64,000 nucleotides of DNA from NCBI GenBank assembly GCA_020536535.1, contig JAHLWZ010000199.1:1-64000 (forward strand), read 5' to 3'. This document shows, one piece after another, positions 22,128 through 32,236 of the stretch; the stretch's first letter is position 1; the number at the start of each line of letters is the position of its first letter. Under the pieces are notes generated by a model. The model ran no database searches. It saw nothing but the letters and a program-made list of their open reading frames with translations, and was not told where the DNA came from. The translations under genes and the position numbers were made by a program. This DNA is from Pelomyxa schiedti. Taxonomy: Eukaryota > Evosea > Pelobiontida > Pelomyxidae.

Positions 22128-24606
22128 TCAAGGATTGGATGTGTAGACCCTGACCAAATTGTCCCAGGAGGATGTGAAGAGTGTGTCACCAGAGGGGGGA
22201 CTCAGAGACACACACGTAAGCCTGTTGGTGGCACTTGTATCTCGCCATGCCAACCTGCCGGTCAGGACTGACCACCCTATCAGCTCCCCAGAGTCGCAGG
22301 TTGAAAACAGACTGTGCCCGCTCGCTGAGAACGCAACGCTGGTGGTTCCGCACAACACAGATTCGTGTTTGAAAGCCGCGGCGGCGCGTGTCGAACGCCG
22401 GTCATACACACGGCAAATTGATTCATCTGTGCATTTTGTGTGTGTGATTGTGTGTGTGTGTGGATGGAGAGTTAGTTGACGGCGACGGCGACGGCGACGG
22501 TGGTTACGAACGTGCAGAGGGGGGGGGAGAGGGGGAGAGGGGGAGAGGAGGAGGGGAGGAATTCAGCCACACAAACAACCTCCAGCGGATGCGTATAATG
22601 TTCCATTCCCGGAAACGCACACGGAATTGATGTCGCAATCTGCATCGGACCACGTGATGACCGGATCTGGGTCCCGTATGTCATAAATTCGCGTTCTGGT
22701 ATCACATGCTCCACTCACGAATTCATTTGGGTTGCTGGGGCTAACGGCCACCGTCATCNNNNNNNNNNNNNNNNNNNNNNNNNNNNNNNNNNNNNNNNNN
22801 NNNNNNNNNNNNNNNNNNNNNNNNNNNNNNNNNNNNNNNNNNNNNNNNNNNNNNNNNNAAAAGAAGTATGTCGTCTGCCTGCCCACAGTGTCAATACTCG
22901 ACAAATCGAGTGGATGGATGGCAGGGAAAAAAAAGAATATTTCCACTGGTGTTCACCCCCTTCAAGTTCTTTTGGGAGAGGGGGAGAGGAGGAGGGGAGG
23001 GAATTCAGCCACACAAACAACCTCCAGCGGATGCGTATAATGTTCCATTCCCGGAAACGCACACGGAATTGATGTCGCAATCTGCATCCGACCACGTGAT
23101 GACCGGATCTGGGTCCCGTATGTCATAAATTCGCGTTCTGGTATCACATGCTCCACTCACGAATTCATTTGGGTTGCTGGGGCTAACGGCCACCGTCATC
23201 ACGTCGCCCTGTGTGTGGAATGGTGTGTGTTTTTAGACTGGCCACATAGACTTTTTTGGGGTTCCTACATTTGCACCTGTGAATTTAGTGATGGCGGTTC
23301 CCGTTTCCACATCCCACAGAATGCAACTTAGGTCTCCGGAGCTGCTTAAAAGTCTCTCTGTGGTGTTCATAAATCGCACTGCAGACACATATCCATTGTG
23401 CCCATGAAATTCTTTGCACGGGGTACTGCTTGCTGTCTTCCAGTCATACAAACTGACCGTGTCTAAAGCAATACACAGTTTGTCCATGGAGAAAGGGGGA
23501 AAAAAAAAAGACCAAGGAAAGAAAGTACTTACTATCAAGCCCACCACATCCAGCATACTTAAGGCATGGGGAAAGAACACTGGACATCATATAACTGGAG
23601 CGAAGAGGAATTCCTAAAAGAAGGGACAGTTTATGTTTCCTGGAACTCCATTTCTACGTTGATGAGTGCTGTGGGGTTAATGGCACAAAACTAGTAACTC
23701 GTACCCATAGTGCCAGTCTCCCATCTTTTGAGTTGGTGACAATAGTACCGTCGTTGCCTGCATACATATTGTATATGTAACTCGCGTGGTACGTTCCTTG
23801 TGCACTCAAGTGCAGAGTATCATAACATGGCTGGGGGATACTGGAGAGTGGAGTTGGGGTTGGCGGGGAACTCCCGAAGGTTGGGACAATAATAGACTGC
23901 AGTCTTGTAAAAAAGCTAGGTGGTTGCCGCTTTGGAGTGATCAGTGGGTCTTTATACAGTGGCTCCTTGCTAAGAATGCATAGCTCGCGGCCTGGCGCCC
24001 CATTGAAAATAGTGTACACCTATCCGACAGCAGAATGAATAAAGTAGAATGGAATGGAATGAACAAAAGGGGGTAGTAACTCACAAGTGTTTTCCACCTT
24101 TTGCACACCAGACAGCACACAACAGCAGGTCTCACCCTCAACTCATTTAGAGCCACACCCAGAATACGCAATGACACTTCAGCCCTTGCATCAGTACTTC
24201 CAGAAGGATCGGAACTGGAACCGTAACCAGAATCAGAACCAGAATCCGCATACAATTCACAGCACTCCCTAGTTGGAGGACTCAAAGAGGTACTAGCATG
24301 AAATATGTCCAGGGCCAGTTCGAAATAATCAACACTTCGCCCAGTCACAATTGGGTGAGGTTTAGAGGGCGTCGCCGCAGTGGCAGCAGTGCCCGGCTGC
24401 GTGGACGGCGACGGCGACGGCGACGACGCGGAAGCACCATCACACACCGACGGCGATGATGGGATCCCCAACAGCCTGTCAATTGTCCCCGAAGCACCAA
24501 ACACAAACCCAAAAACCACCAACATGGGCTCGTCGGGCAAACATGCCACGGACATCAAGCCAGGCGCTGGTGCTCCCTTATTACTCCGTCTGGATGACGA
24601 CGCCAT
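22128..24606 (-). CDS. F-box protein with a G-beta-like seven-blade WD40 propeller (left copy, crossed by an assembly gap)
   Basis: ATG 24606 is followed by CLPDEPMLVVFGFVF and, after a Ser/Pro-rich insertion, RPAVVCCLVCKRWKTL. Together they look like an F-box split by the insertion. The propeller then follows heterotrimeric G-beta closely: SYIYNMYAGNDGTIVTNSKD then GRLALW; GIPLRSSYMM then GCGGLD (human AIPLRSSWVM...ACGGLDN); LLSSSGDLSCILWDVETGTA; GDVMTVAVSP then FVSGACDTRTRIYDIRD; DESICRVYDRRS; and a final blade ending FTSSWDNLVRVY. Expected role: substrate adaptor for an SCF ubiquitin ligase. The G-beta N-terminal helix that binds G-gamma is not seen. Exons run 24606-24086, then short exons to about 23,240, 23,214-23,030 and 22,425-22,128. 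The intron before the last exon contains the gap and duplicated sequence. If the duplication is artefactual the gene is intact. Confidence 0.8.
22531..22758. repeat. Direct duplicate flanking the gap (copy 1; copy 2 at about 22,972-23,200)
   Basis: The about 228 bases before the gap repeat almost exactly at 22,972-23,200, with only a few base differences (for example an extra g before the EcoRI-like gaattc and one c/g change). Both contain part of the same propeller exon and its downstream intron start. Copy 1 stops abruptly at the N run. This is the pattern left by unmerged overlapping contig ends or two haplotypes. Confidence 0.85.
22759..22858. other. Assembly gap of 100 N
   Basis: Exactly 100 N residues, a conventional gap of unknown size. 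It lies inside an intron/exon region of the F-box/propeller gene. Confidence 1.
22859..22976. repeat. Inverted copy of 21,870-21,987 directly after the gap
   Basis: The sequence after the gap (from aagaagtatgtcgtctgcct) is the exact reverse complement of the left-arm block at about 21,870-21,987, including left-arm-specific bases that differ in the right arm. It then joins the direct duplicate at a G-rich run (gggagag). A fold-back of local sequence next to a gap suggests a chimeric read or a scaffolding error rather than a biological insertion. Confidence 0.8.
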
Positions 24607-24891
24607 AACGCCCAACGAATAGCCGGGGGAAAAAAAAACTACAAAAATGATGCCAAACATCACCTTCCCAGAACCCGGCCTCTGGTTGTCTGATGACGGA
24701 ATACTATTTTCAAGCAGCATTGACTCCTCCGTTTGTGAACGTTGTTGGAAGCTCCACAACAAGTTTGGAAGAGAAAGAAAAAATTTTCATTTTTCTTGCT
24801 AATATGCACCCAAGTGCTGTGTGCAACAAAAGGTTGTTTGGACCTCACATGGCACGAGATAAGAATCCAAAAGTGATTTGGTGGGTTGGTG

Positions 24892-26406
24892 TCATGATGA
24901 CACTCGTGGCTTTTTTCCTCTTTCTGCAGACGCCTGCATTTGTTCAGCTTCACGCTTTTTGCGCCTATTTGGTTGTTGTGATGGAGTCAGATGATGGATG
25001 ATGAGAATGGTGCAGAAAGCAAGCAAGGAAGGAGAAAAAGAAAAGTGGGAATGCATACACATAATCGGCATAAGTGCTTCCTCCAGTGGGTAGGGAAGAT
25101 TGCATTAGTGTAACGCGAGTGGAGGAAGATTCTGTACAATCCCACTTGCTGCCGGCTCTTTGGTGCGTTGTGGTTGTAGTAGTGCTCGATGTGATTGTTG
25201 GAAGTTGTTGTTGTGGCAGAGGAAGGACAGAGGTTGAAGTTGAGGTTGCGGTTTGTACTACAAGAGTGGCTGCGGTTCCTGATTGAAGGGGGATTATGGT
25301 TGCCGGTTTACTATTGGGATTGGGGTCGGAGGTTGGTACATTTTTGATTGTGGAAGGCGGTGGGACGGGAAGTGTTGCAGTACCTGCGGCCTGGAAATCA
25401 ATTGAAGTACGATTTTTAGCAGCTTGTTCTCGTGCCCTTTCTGCCTCTGCTTGTTTACTGGCTTTTTTTTTTTGGAAAAAAGGTGAATTTTGTGGAAGCC
25501 ACTAATGCATTTACAAATGGCATCATAGTGATCAGCTTCTTCAAATCTATGTGGATCAAACACTTCCTTTGGGTAGTTTGTACCAATTTGGTCAATTTCA
25601 TGGTACTCAATGAGTTTATCCAGAATTGTTGGGTTGTTGAAATGCTACGATGTCTTGAGTTAAGTCATGCAGATAATTAAGTACCTTGGTGCGTCTTAGG
25701 CTCGCACTAAGGCTTGCACCCTGTTTCTTCTTAAGCCAGAATTTTCTCAATTTTTCCTGCATAGGAAGTTAGTACCCTTGGCTTCAAATGATTATATAAA
25801 TTGATGGCACTAATATCATACAGACAATTCAGGTGAAATTCCACCAAGTGCCTGTGAGGTTGCTTGAGAAGCAGAAGGCGAGTCGATGCTATTTAGTTTT
25901 AGTTTTCGTTCATCTCTACTACTCGGTGTGAAATTTTTATTTAGAATAAGCAGTAATGGCAGGACTTAAACAAAAAAATAAAAATAGTAATGGCGATAAT
26001 GACAATAACCAACGAACCTCTGTGAGAGTTCCCCACCGTGCTCTGAATATCCAATTCGTGCCAACGGTGGTGTCGTTCTTTCGTTCGTGAGATTCCCGCG
26101 TGGTGATGCACACAGTAACTTTTTCTCCGACGACGATGGCTTCGACAAACCCACATTTTCTGCTGATGATGCTGTGCGAGTTCCATGTTTGCAGTCGTTC
26201 TCGTTCTCGTCCTCCTCGTCGTCGTCCTGGTCCTCAGTTTCGTCGTCGTCGCGGTCTTGTTCGTTTCTGAATTGAGTCGACGACGGAGGAGCCTGTTGGA
26301 GACGCGGCAATGAGCACCCTTCGTGAGTGTCCTCCATTCGTTGCACATCATTGCCTGCCGCTACATCGTCGTCTTCGTCACCGTACGCGGACACCAAGTT
26401 ATACAT
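24892..26406 (-). CDS. SAP30BP: SAP30-binding protein homologue (HCNGP-like)
   Basis: ATG 26406 begins MYNLVSAYGDEDDDV, like the human LSSLAVYAEDSE start, followed by a very acidic Asp/Glu stretch. Later exons give ISPELS, EKLRKFWLKKKQGASLSASL then RRTK, and the hallmark NNPTILDKLIEYHEIDQIGT then NYPKEVFDPHRFEE (human NPSIYEKLIQFCAIDELGTNYPKDMFDPH). A Thr/Pro-rich tail contains SKWDC (human SKWDS), and a last exon gives a basic end (RKKREAEQMQASAERGKKPR). The last intron is placed 24,964-25,060 with a GT-AG pair. The human nuclear protein binds SAP30 and acts in transcription repression and in splicing of short introns. The splicing role is notable in a genome whose introns are nearly all short. 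It lies 286 bases upstream of the F-box/propeller gene on the same strand. Confidence 0.85.
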
Positions 26407-27039
26407 TTAGGTCTTTCTGAAAGTTCAGATGCTGGATGGATGGAGGTCTGACAGAAGAGACTCGTGTTGGGGAGTACTACCACCGCACACTGACTATTCC
26501 AAGAGGATCCTCTCGGAGGCTAGACTCAGGAGAAGGGACTCACAGACAAGATCCGGTACATGAGATCTGCACCCGGCCGGGCTAGCCGGATGACCTCAAT
26601 TTAATCACTTCCAAATTAACGCCAATCGTGGAAAAGTGGTTCTGGAAAACAACTCGAAAAGGACCGAACCTGCCCGACATAGACCCGGTGCAGAATAGTT
26701 ATTAGGACAGTCATCACAGACGCAGAGCCGACGTGCAAATTAAGAACAAAGTGATGAAAAGTTCGTTTTCTTTGGGGAAAAGTCGAAAATAATATACACC
26801 GTTAAACCCTCACACAATTTATTGAGCATAAAGAAGATTTAAACCGGCACAAAACAAAAAAAACAAACAAACAGCAAACAACAAACAGATGGACACGTCT
26901 CCAAAGGACAACAGACTCTCCGTTTCTTTTCTTTGTTTTGACGATAAGGTAGTTGCCTGCGTGCAATACGTACTAAGTTCTTAATTGTTATTGGTTTTTC
27001 TTATTGCACAACAAATAATAATAAAACCAACCCCGCTAC
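26407..27039. promoter_or_regulatory. Intergenic region between divergent genes
   Basis: About 630 bases separate the SAP30BP start (minus) from the zinc-finger gene (plus). I see no coding potential. An A/C-rich stretch (aaacaaacaaacagcaaac) lies at about 26,855-26,885 and an AT-rich stretch (aataataataaaacc) just before 27,030. A 5' untranslated or first coding exon of the plus-strand gene may lie here. Confidence 0.4.
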
Positions 27040-28180
27040 GTGCTGAGATTACGACAGGAACAAGTAGAAACACCCATTGCCAAACGAAGTAGAACTAACA
27101 ACGATGACGTGAGGAACACTCCCTCTAAGCCGCTGAGCCATCCCTTGATATCCACAGAAAAAGAAGTACTCGCAAACGCCCTCTCGGCACTTATTGGAAT
27201 GTCTTCTTCGTCTGTGGATACGGCTGTACGCTCTACATCACCCCCTCCTGTGGAGGATATGAACGGCCGGCACAGAAAGAGGCTTCCCTCAGAAGATAGA
27301 ACTCCACCCACTCCAAGCCAAACATATGCGGGGGCTGATTTGCACGCGCAGATGATGAGATATGGTGCATCCTTGTTTGGGAAGGATGAGGATGGAAACT
27401 ATGTGTGCTTCTTTGATAAGTGCACTCAAAGAATGTCCAACAACTTTAGTCGGCACATCTTTGGGGTAATCCTATCCCTAACATATTCTGTCTTAACACA
27501 TCGCTAGCACGAACAGAGAGGAGATAAGCTCAAAGAACATCTACGCTCTCAAGAGGGCTCACGTAGTCTGTGTTTCGTTGATCAGACTTTCACTGCTCAG
27601 CCTCACTCCCAGAGGAAAAGGGGTTCAAGGCGAATAGGCACATCGGCTCCTAGTCCAACACTGAAACCCTCACACTCAACTTCAACATCCGTTGGAACCT
27701 ATTGCCCTACGAACACCTCAGTAAAATCTCCTTCCCTTCCGGCCGTGCAAGGCCACCCTCTCCCCACCTTCCAAACAACCAAGGGCGTATCATCTCAGGA
27801 AGAGTTATTGCTTCTGCTAGCCACTACAGCTGTACTTGGCTCCGGTAACCCACAGCACTTCCCGCTCCTCTCTAAGGGTTCTGCAGTGACGGCTGCCCCA
27901 AAAGTGGATGTTGCTCAGTTACCATCTGCCTCCCAAAGTGCTGCGAGCAGGCCCAGCACGTCGCCTCTACAATCGTCCCCATTGTGCTCGCCGGTTGTGA
28001 ACCCAGCCACAGAATTTGACCTTCAAGGTACAAAGGAGTAAGACACAAACACCAGACTAACTGCCACAAATAGGTTCCAGAACAACAGTCCCAGCTGTGG
28101 AACAACATCAGATAGTTGAAGCAATTACAGCTATCCAAATCATGATAAGGGCTCTATCCAGTTGCCCTGTGGCGCTGTAA
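27040..28180 (+). CDS. Putative C2H2-type zinc-finger protein, start uncertain
   Basis: The open frame from about 27,040 encodes a Ser/Pro-rich region with basic KRSR and HRKR clusters, then YVCFFDKCTQRMSNNFSRHI followed after an intron (27,464-27,506) by HEQRGDKLKEHL. The Cys-x4-Cys-x9-His-x4-His spacing across the splice fits one C2H2-like finger. A second intron (28,029-28,070) leads to the terminal VEQHQIVEAITAIQIMIRAL and stop TAA 28178-28180. The rest is low-complexity Ser/Thr/Pro. The frame opens at 27,040 without an ATG, so either a short upstream coding exon exists or translation begins at the internal Met near 27,199. Predicted to be a nuclear DNA- or RNA-binding protein; the target is unknown. 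Confidence 0.6.
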
Positions 28181-28473
28181 TGCAACTGTATGAGTTTCAT
28201 CCACGCACTGTATATTATGAGTAGTCTCCACTTTTTGTCGGCAATAGAGGTCACCCTGTTCATTCTCACACCACAACACCATTTTTTGAGGAAAAAAAAA
28301 CAATAATTTTGAAAATGTTGATACCGCTTTCCCATGTTCCATTTGGTTCTGATGAACGATTCACTCTCACTGATCATGAGAGAACAACGACACTACAACG
28401 CGTGGAAACCAACTTTTCCTGTCGAACTTTCTTTGTAAAAAAAATTATCATTGTTCCAATGTAGTATTTTTAC

Positions 28474-31400
28474 TTAATGCTTTGCCCAATGGGAAGAAGT
28501 TTTGGACGTGGTTGGGCTTCTGGGATTGTGTGTCTCAGAATAAGGGTTTGTCTCAACATCACCAGTTTCAATGAGCACGAGCAAATGCTCCGTGGATGAT
28601 GTCTCAGGGTTGGGGAAGTTGGGAATGGGCCTGAGTACGGCTGTGCCAGTGGCCTCGTCAACAAAAACCCGCACTATTGCTGTATTCCCTGTCTCTGCCG
28701 CCAGTGGTGCTGCCACTGGAGGTGTGCCATGCAGTGGTGCTCTGGTTTCGCCCTGTGGGGACAGCGAGCGGGAGGAACGGGAGCAGGAGGAACGAGAGCG
28801 GGAGGAACGGGAATGAGACCCGGAGCGGGAGCGGGAGTGGGAAGTGGATATGGAGCGGGAGCCGTAACTGGAAGAACGGGAACGTGAGCGTGAACGGGAG
28901 CGCCTTGATGGATGGTTGTGACGAGAGTGATGGGCGGAATGGGAGTGGAGGGTTTGAGAATAGTGAAGGCTTTTGGAGGTGTTTCTTGTTCCGGGAGTGG
29001 TGGTTGGTGCAGCCGGTTTCTTTTTTGTGCAACGGAAAAATCTATCCTGGAGATGCTTGCACACAGCAAGAGTCAAGCGAGTATGCTTGTCAATTCGTTT
29101 GAGGATATCGCGGATATGACGTGTTCCGACTTTCTTGTTCTTGCACTCAATAGTGATTATCCCACCATCTATTTTGATGTCGGTGTGCTCTGCGTTTGGC
29201 ACGCTTTTCAACGTGCTGAGTTTCAACCCCACGAGTGCACGTAACACTGTGGGCCATTCGCAGTTTGGGGGTGGCATGAACCCAACCCCTGGGAATAAGA
29301 AATTGGCAGCAGCACTTGCGTCATCACCTAGAGCAGGGGTCCCAACACAACAAGAAGGATCACTCCCAGTTGTTGTTGACGGTGAAGGAGGAGGGGCGAG
29401 GAGCTGACAGAACTGCTCCAGTCGGGGTTGAACTCCAATTTTTTCCAGTGGCTGTGTGGGGTTCCAGTTTCCATCCTTTGTTTTTGGTTCTTGGAGGAGG
29501 TGCCTCAAAAAGAAGCCAAGGAATTCTGTTGAATTCAAGCCTTGCTTCGAGAACCCAATGCTGCGTGATGCGGCACATGCGGCAACTCCAGCCAACTGCT
29601 CGAGGTAATTCGCACTTGAGCCTGGTGCCGAGGCATTGCTAATTGCTGTGCACCCACACGTGTCATAAAAGGCAAGTCGGGCTGTGGTTGCATTCCCGAA
29701 CTTGTTGAAAAATGGTGCAAACTTTTGGGTTCCTAACAGAGACAAGTATCCTCGATTTGCAAAGAAGTTCCCCAACTGTTGACAACTTCAACGTGTGCAC
29801 ACCTTCCTCGAGGTCGAGGTGTGCGAAATGCATCGCCACAAATTGTTGTTTGGACTTTTGAGAAGTGGTCTCGTTCTGCTTCTGGCTCACTGCTGTGGGT
29901 TTCTTCTTCTCGCTGGTCTGTCTTCTTCCACTTTTATTATTTCGGTCATCATGTTCTGAAGATGACGGAGCATGGGGGCAATTTTCAGGGAGGAAGTAGC
30001 AATCGGCACAGAACAGGCACACTTGTCCAGCCTTCCCATAGCTTGTTCCCCGTATGGTGGGCTTGGAATTCAACACCCACTTGAACAACTTGTTGCTCAG
30101 AATGTTCAGCAGTTCGGGTATGTTGTCAACCAGGTTCTGAAGGCAGCTGCTGTTTTGTCTGCTGGCAGATGAAGAGGTGGTGCTCGTGGTGATGCAATTC
30201 GAGCTTTTGTCCAAAGAACCCTTCAGGAGTGCAGCTTTGTTGTCCATTTCCAAAATCCATTGAGAGATTGCAATGGCAAAGCGAGGCCTGGCAGTGCGGA
30301 TCAGACACTCCAGAAAGTCAGAAACAGCTTTGTCTGCCAAAGAAATGTGGTCAAGCACAGGGGTGACATCTGAAACGACCATGGGACAAATGGATGGTGA
30401 CTTCTTGTGAACGAGAATGCACCATTGTCGGGACTCTATGGGGCAAGAGGAACCGGAAATTTGGAGAGATCCAGCGAAGTTTGCGATGTTCACATCCGTG
30501 CCACAGAGGATCAGACACACTCCACACATCAGAAGTGCGTTCCTGATGAACAAGTGCTCCTTGTCCTTGATATTGGCCTCGTCAAGGAAAAAGCAGGGGC
30601 ACTCAGACTCGGAAAAGCTGAGTGCCATCTTCCTAACATCGTCTGCCACACACTTTTTCGAGAGTGCGACTGAAAAGGGTTCTTGAAATGCGCACCAAGG
30701 CCAGTCCATATCTCTGTGACTCAGCACCCACTGGACCCATGCGTTGATCCACAGACTCTTATTTGACAGTGCTGCAGTGCTTATCCCCAGCTTTGCTCCA
30801 CCGTACATATGTGCTATTTCTTCCATGTCCTTCTTCACACATTTTAGCAGAGACTCAGTGAAAGGAATGAAAGGACGGACTACGCGCTGGCGCTCAGCCC
30901 TGTCTTCGATATCTGTGGGAACCAGGGGAACATATCTTTTTGGGAGTGTGTTAAAGGAGAGAAAGGAAACAGTGAGTCGCACATAGTTTTTCGTGAGAGA
31001 CCAAAAGCAAGTTGAGTTTTTCCAACTCCCGCAGACCCACAAACCAACACAAAAGGGCATTGCTCTGTGTTTATGCTGCATTCCCAGCACTGTTGGACCG
31101 CTGCTTCCAGGGAATTCAAGCTAGGATCAGCACCCTTGAGTTGCTGGCCAATTTCTCTGTACTGTTTCACGACTTGAAGGTTTTTCTCTGCAGAAATGAG
31201 GAAAGGCATAGCACAAGTAAAAGTTGCCTGGTACTGGGGTGCATTGAACGTGGTGAACGATACCTGAGGATTTGTTTATTTTAAAATCTTAATGAGCAGA
31301 AGCGATACCTGTTAATGGGAGATTATTCAACTTTGAATAGAGGAAATTTCTATCCCACTGAAATTTCTGTCTTTCTTGAGCCAGGATTTTGTCATTTTCT

Positions 31401-32236
31401 GTTAAAAAAATGTTGATCGGTCCCATTTGGGTAAAGTGTGTCTCCAGCCTCTTGTTCAGAGAGGCTTTCTCTTCTTGCAAGTGATTCAGTTCAGTTTTTT
31501 GGTTTGTATTGCTTGAAATACAAAACTCGATCGCTTTTATTCTTTTTTCGCATTCTTCAATCATGGTGTTCAACTTATTTTTCTCCTCCTTCCAGGGTGT
31601 GGCTGCTGCGTTTATCTCTTCCTCCCTTTCCCTCATTCTCTGCTCCAAGAGTTCAATATCTAGCTTTATCTGTTCTGCAGTGGCACTTGAGTCCTGCGCT
31701 TCCATGATAGTTCCTGGTTGAGCCGTACCCACGTCCACAGTGTCATCGATTGATGACTCGATCCCAACCCTCCTACGTTTGTTACTCACGTTTGCATTGC
31801 CTATGTGCGAAACAGGGTTGCCCAGGGGTCGTTGGGAGGGTAACTCGAACTCGGCATCGCCATCACTCTCCCCAATGCAGTGCAATGAAGGAGTCGATGA
31901 AGTTGCGGTTCCTCTGCCACGTTGGGTAGATTGACAACCAGAGTGCGGAGCACGGCTATGGCTGTGCCGATGCCTTCGAGGCGAACGTGGCCGACGGTTT
32001 CCGTGTCTTGTCTGGTGGCTATGTCTCGAGCTTGAACGGCGGTTGAGGGCACGGGAACGGGAGCGGGAGCGAGAACGAGAAGGAGAAAGAGAAATGGATG
32101 AGGAGTGGCGATGACGACGGCGGTTGCGATGATGCCGACAAGTACAGTCGTCGTGATAGCACCTGCTACGGCTGCGTGATCTAGACGGAGATGACGAACG
32201 GTGCCCCGGGAGATGCGGTGAGTGTGGGGAGCTCAT
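28474..32236 (-). CDS. RS-rich, coiled-coil, P-loop NTPase and PD-(D/E)XK nuclease protein (Crinkler/RHS-like)
   Basis: ATG 32236 starts an Arg/Ser-rich domain (SPSRSRSRSRC, SRSRSRSRALNRRSSS), followed by a coiled coil (31,300-31,700, e.g. LLEQRMREREEEINAAATPW). Three inferred introns (about 31,195-31,304, 30,925-31,015 and 29,777-29,840) join the frames. The NTPase shows Walker A VCGSAGVGKTQLAF, a hydrophobic strand with FFLDEA (Walker B, Asp-Glu), and RNALLMCGVCLILCGTDVNI. That last region matches the RN-x(n)-GT-D/N sensor layout of Crinkler (CRN) and trypanosome RHS ATPases. Downstream, HTDIKIDGGIITIECKNKKV has the D-x(n)-E-x-K layout of PD-(D/E)XK nucleases. A second RS domain follows (about 28,720-28,900), and the tail contains LLVLIETGDVETNPYSE. 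The protein is about 1,100 residues, predicted nuclear. CRN/RHS-type NTPase-nucleases are thought to act in conflict, effector or transposon-related settings; the role here is unknown. A pan-STAND ATPase without nuclease activity is an alternative reading. Confidence 0.7.

Larger units (their letters stand above)
18850..23700. repeat. Left arm of a large inverted duplication (partner about 52,880-58,145)
   Basis: From the tRNA-Gln through the Ser-rich gene, the intergenic block and the F-box/propeller gene, this segment recurs in reverse complement at 58,145 down to about 52,880. I see near-identity over long coding blocks, for example the VIRSGSSDDDCN, LKLGLWQDAGVISSELEVNP and FSASGHSLFSTCDSGELIGW regions. 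Small indels occur in microsatellites and Ser tracts. The right arm has about 1.2 kb of extra scrambled material (54.2-55.4 kb). The arms are separated by about 29 kb of single-copy genes. Confidence 0.9.

Noticed and set aside
22481-22501. GAC-GGC microsatellite also found at 24,403-24,425 as a possible CRISPR-like or regulatory repeat
   Set aside because: These are simple trinucleotide repeats; no spacer structure is present.
22859-22976. Hairpin or mobile-element terminal repeat next to the gap
   Set aside because: The sequence is an exact local inverted copy next to Ns with no element structure; an assembly artefact is more likely.
30925-31015. Programmed frameshift within the NTPase (switch of frame just after Walker A)
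   Set aside because: A GT-AG intron with a pyrimidine-rich stretch joins the two frames exactly, so no recoding is needed.
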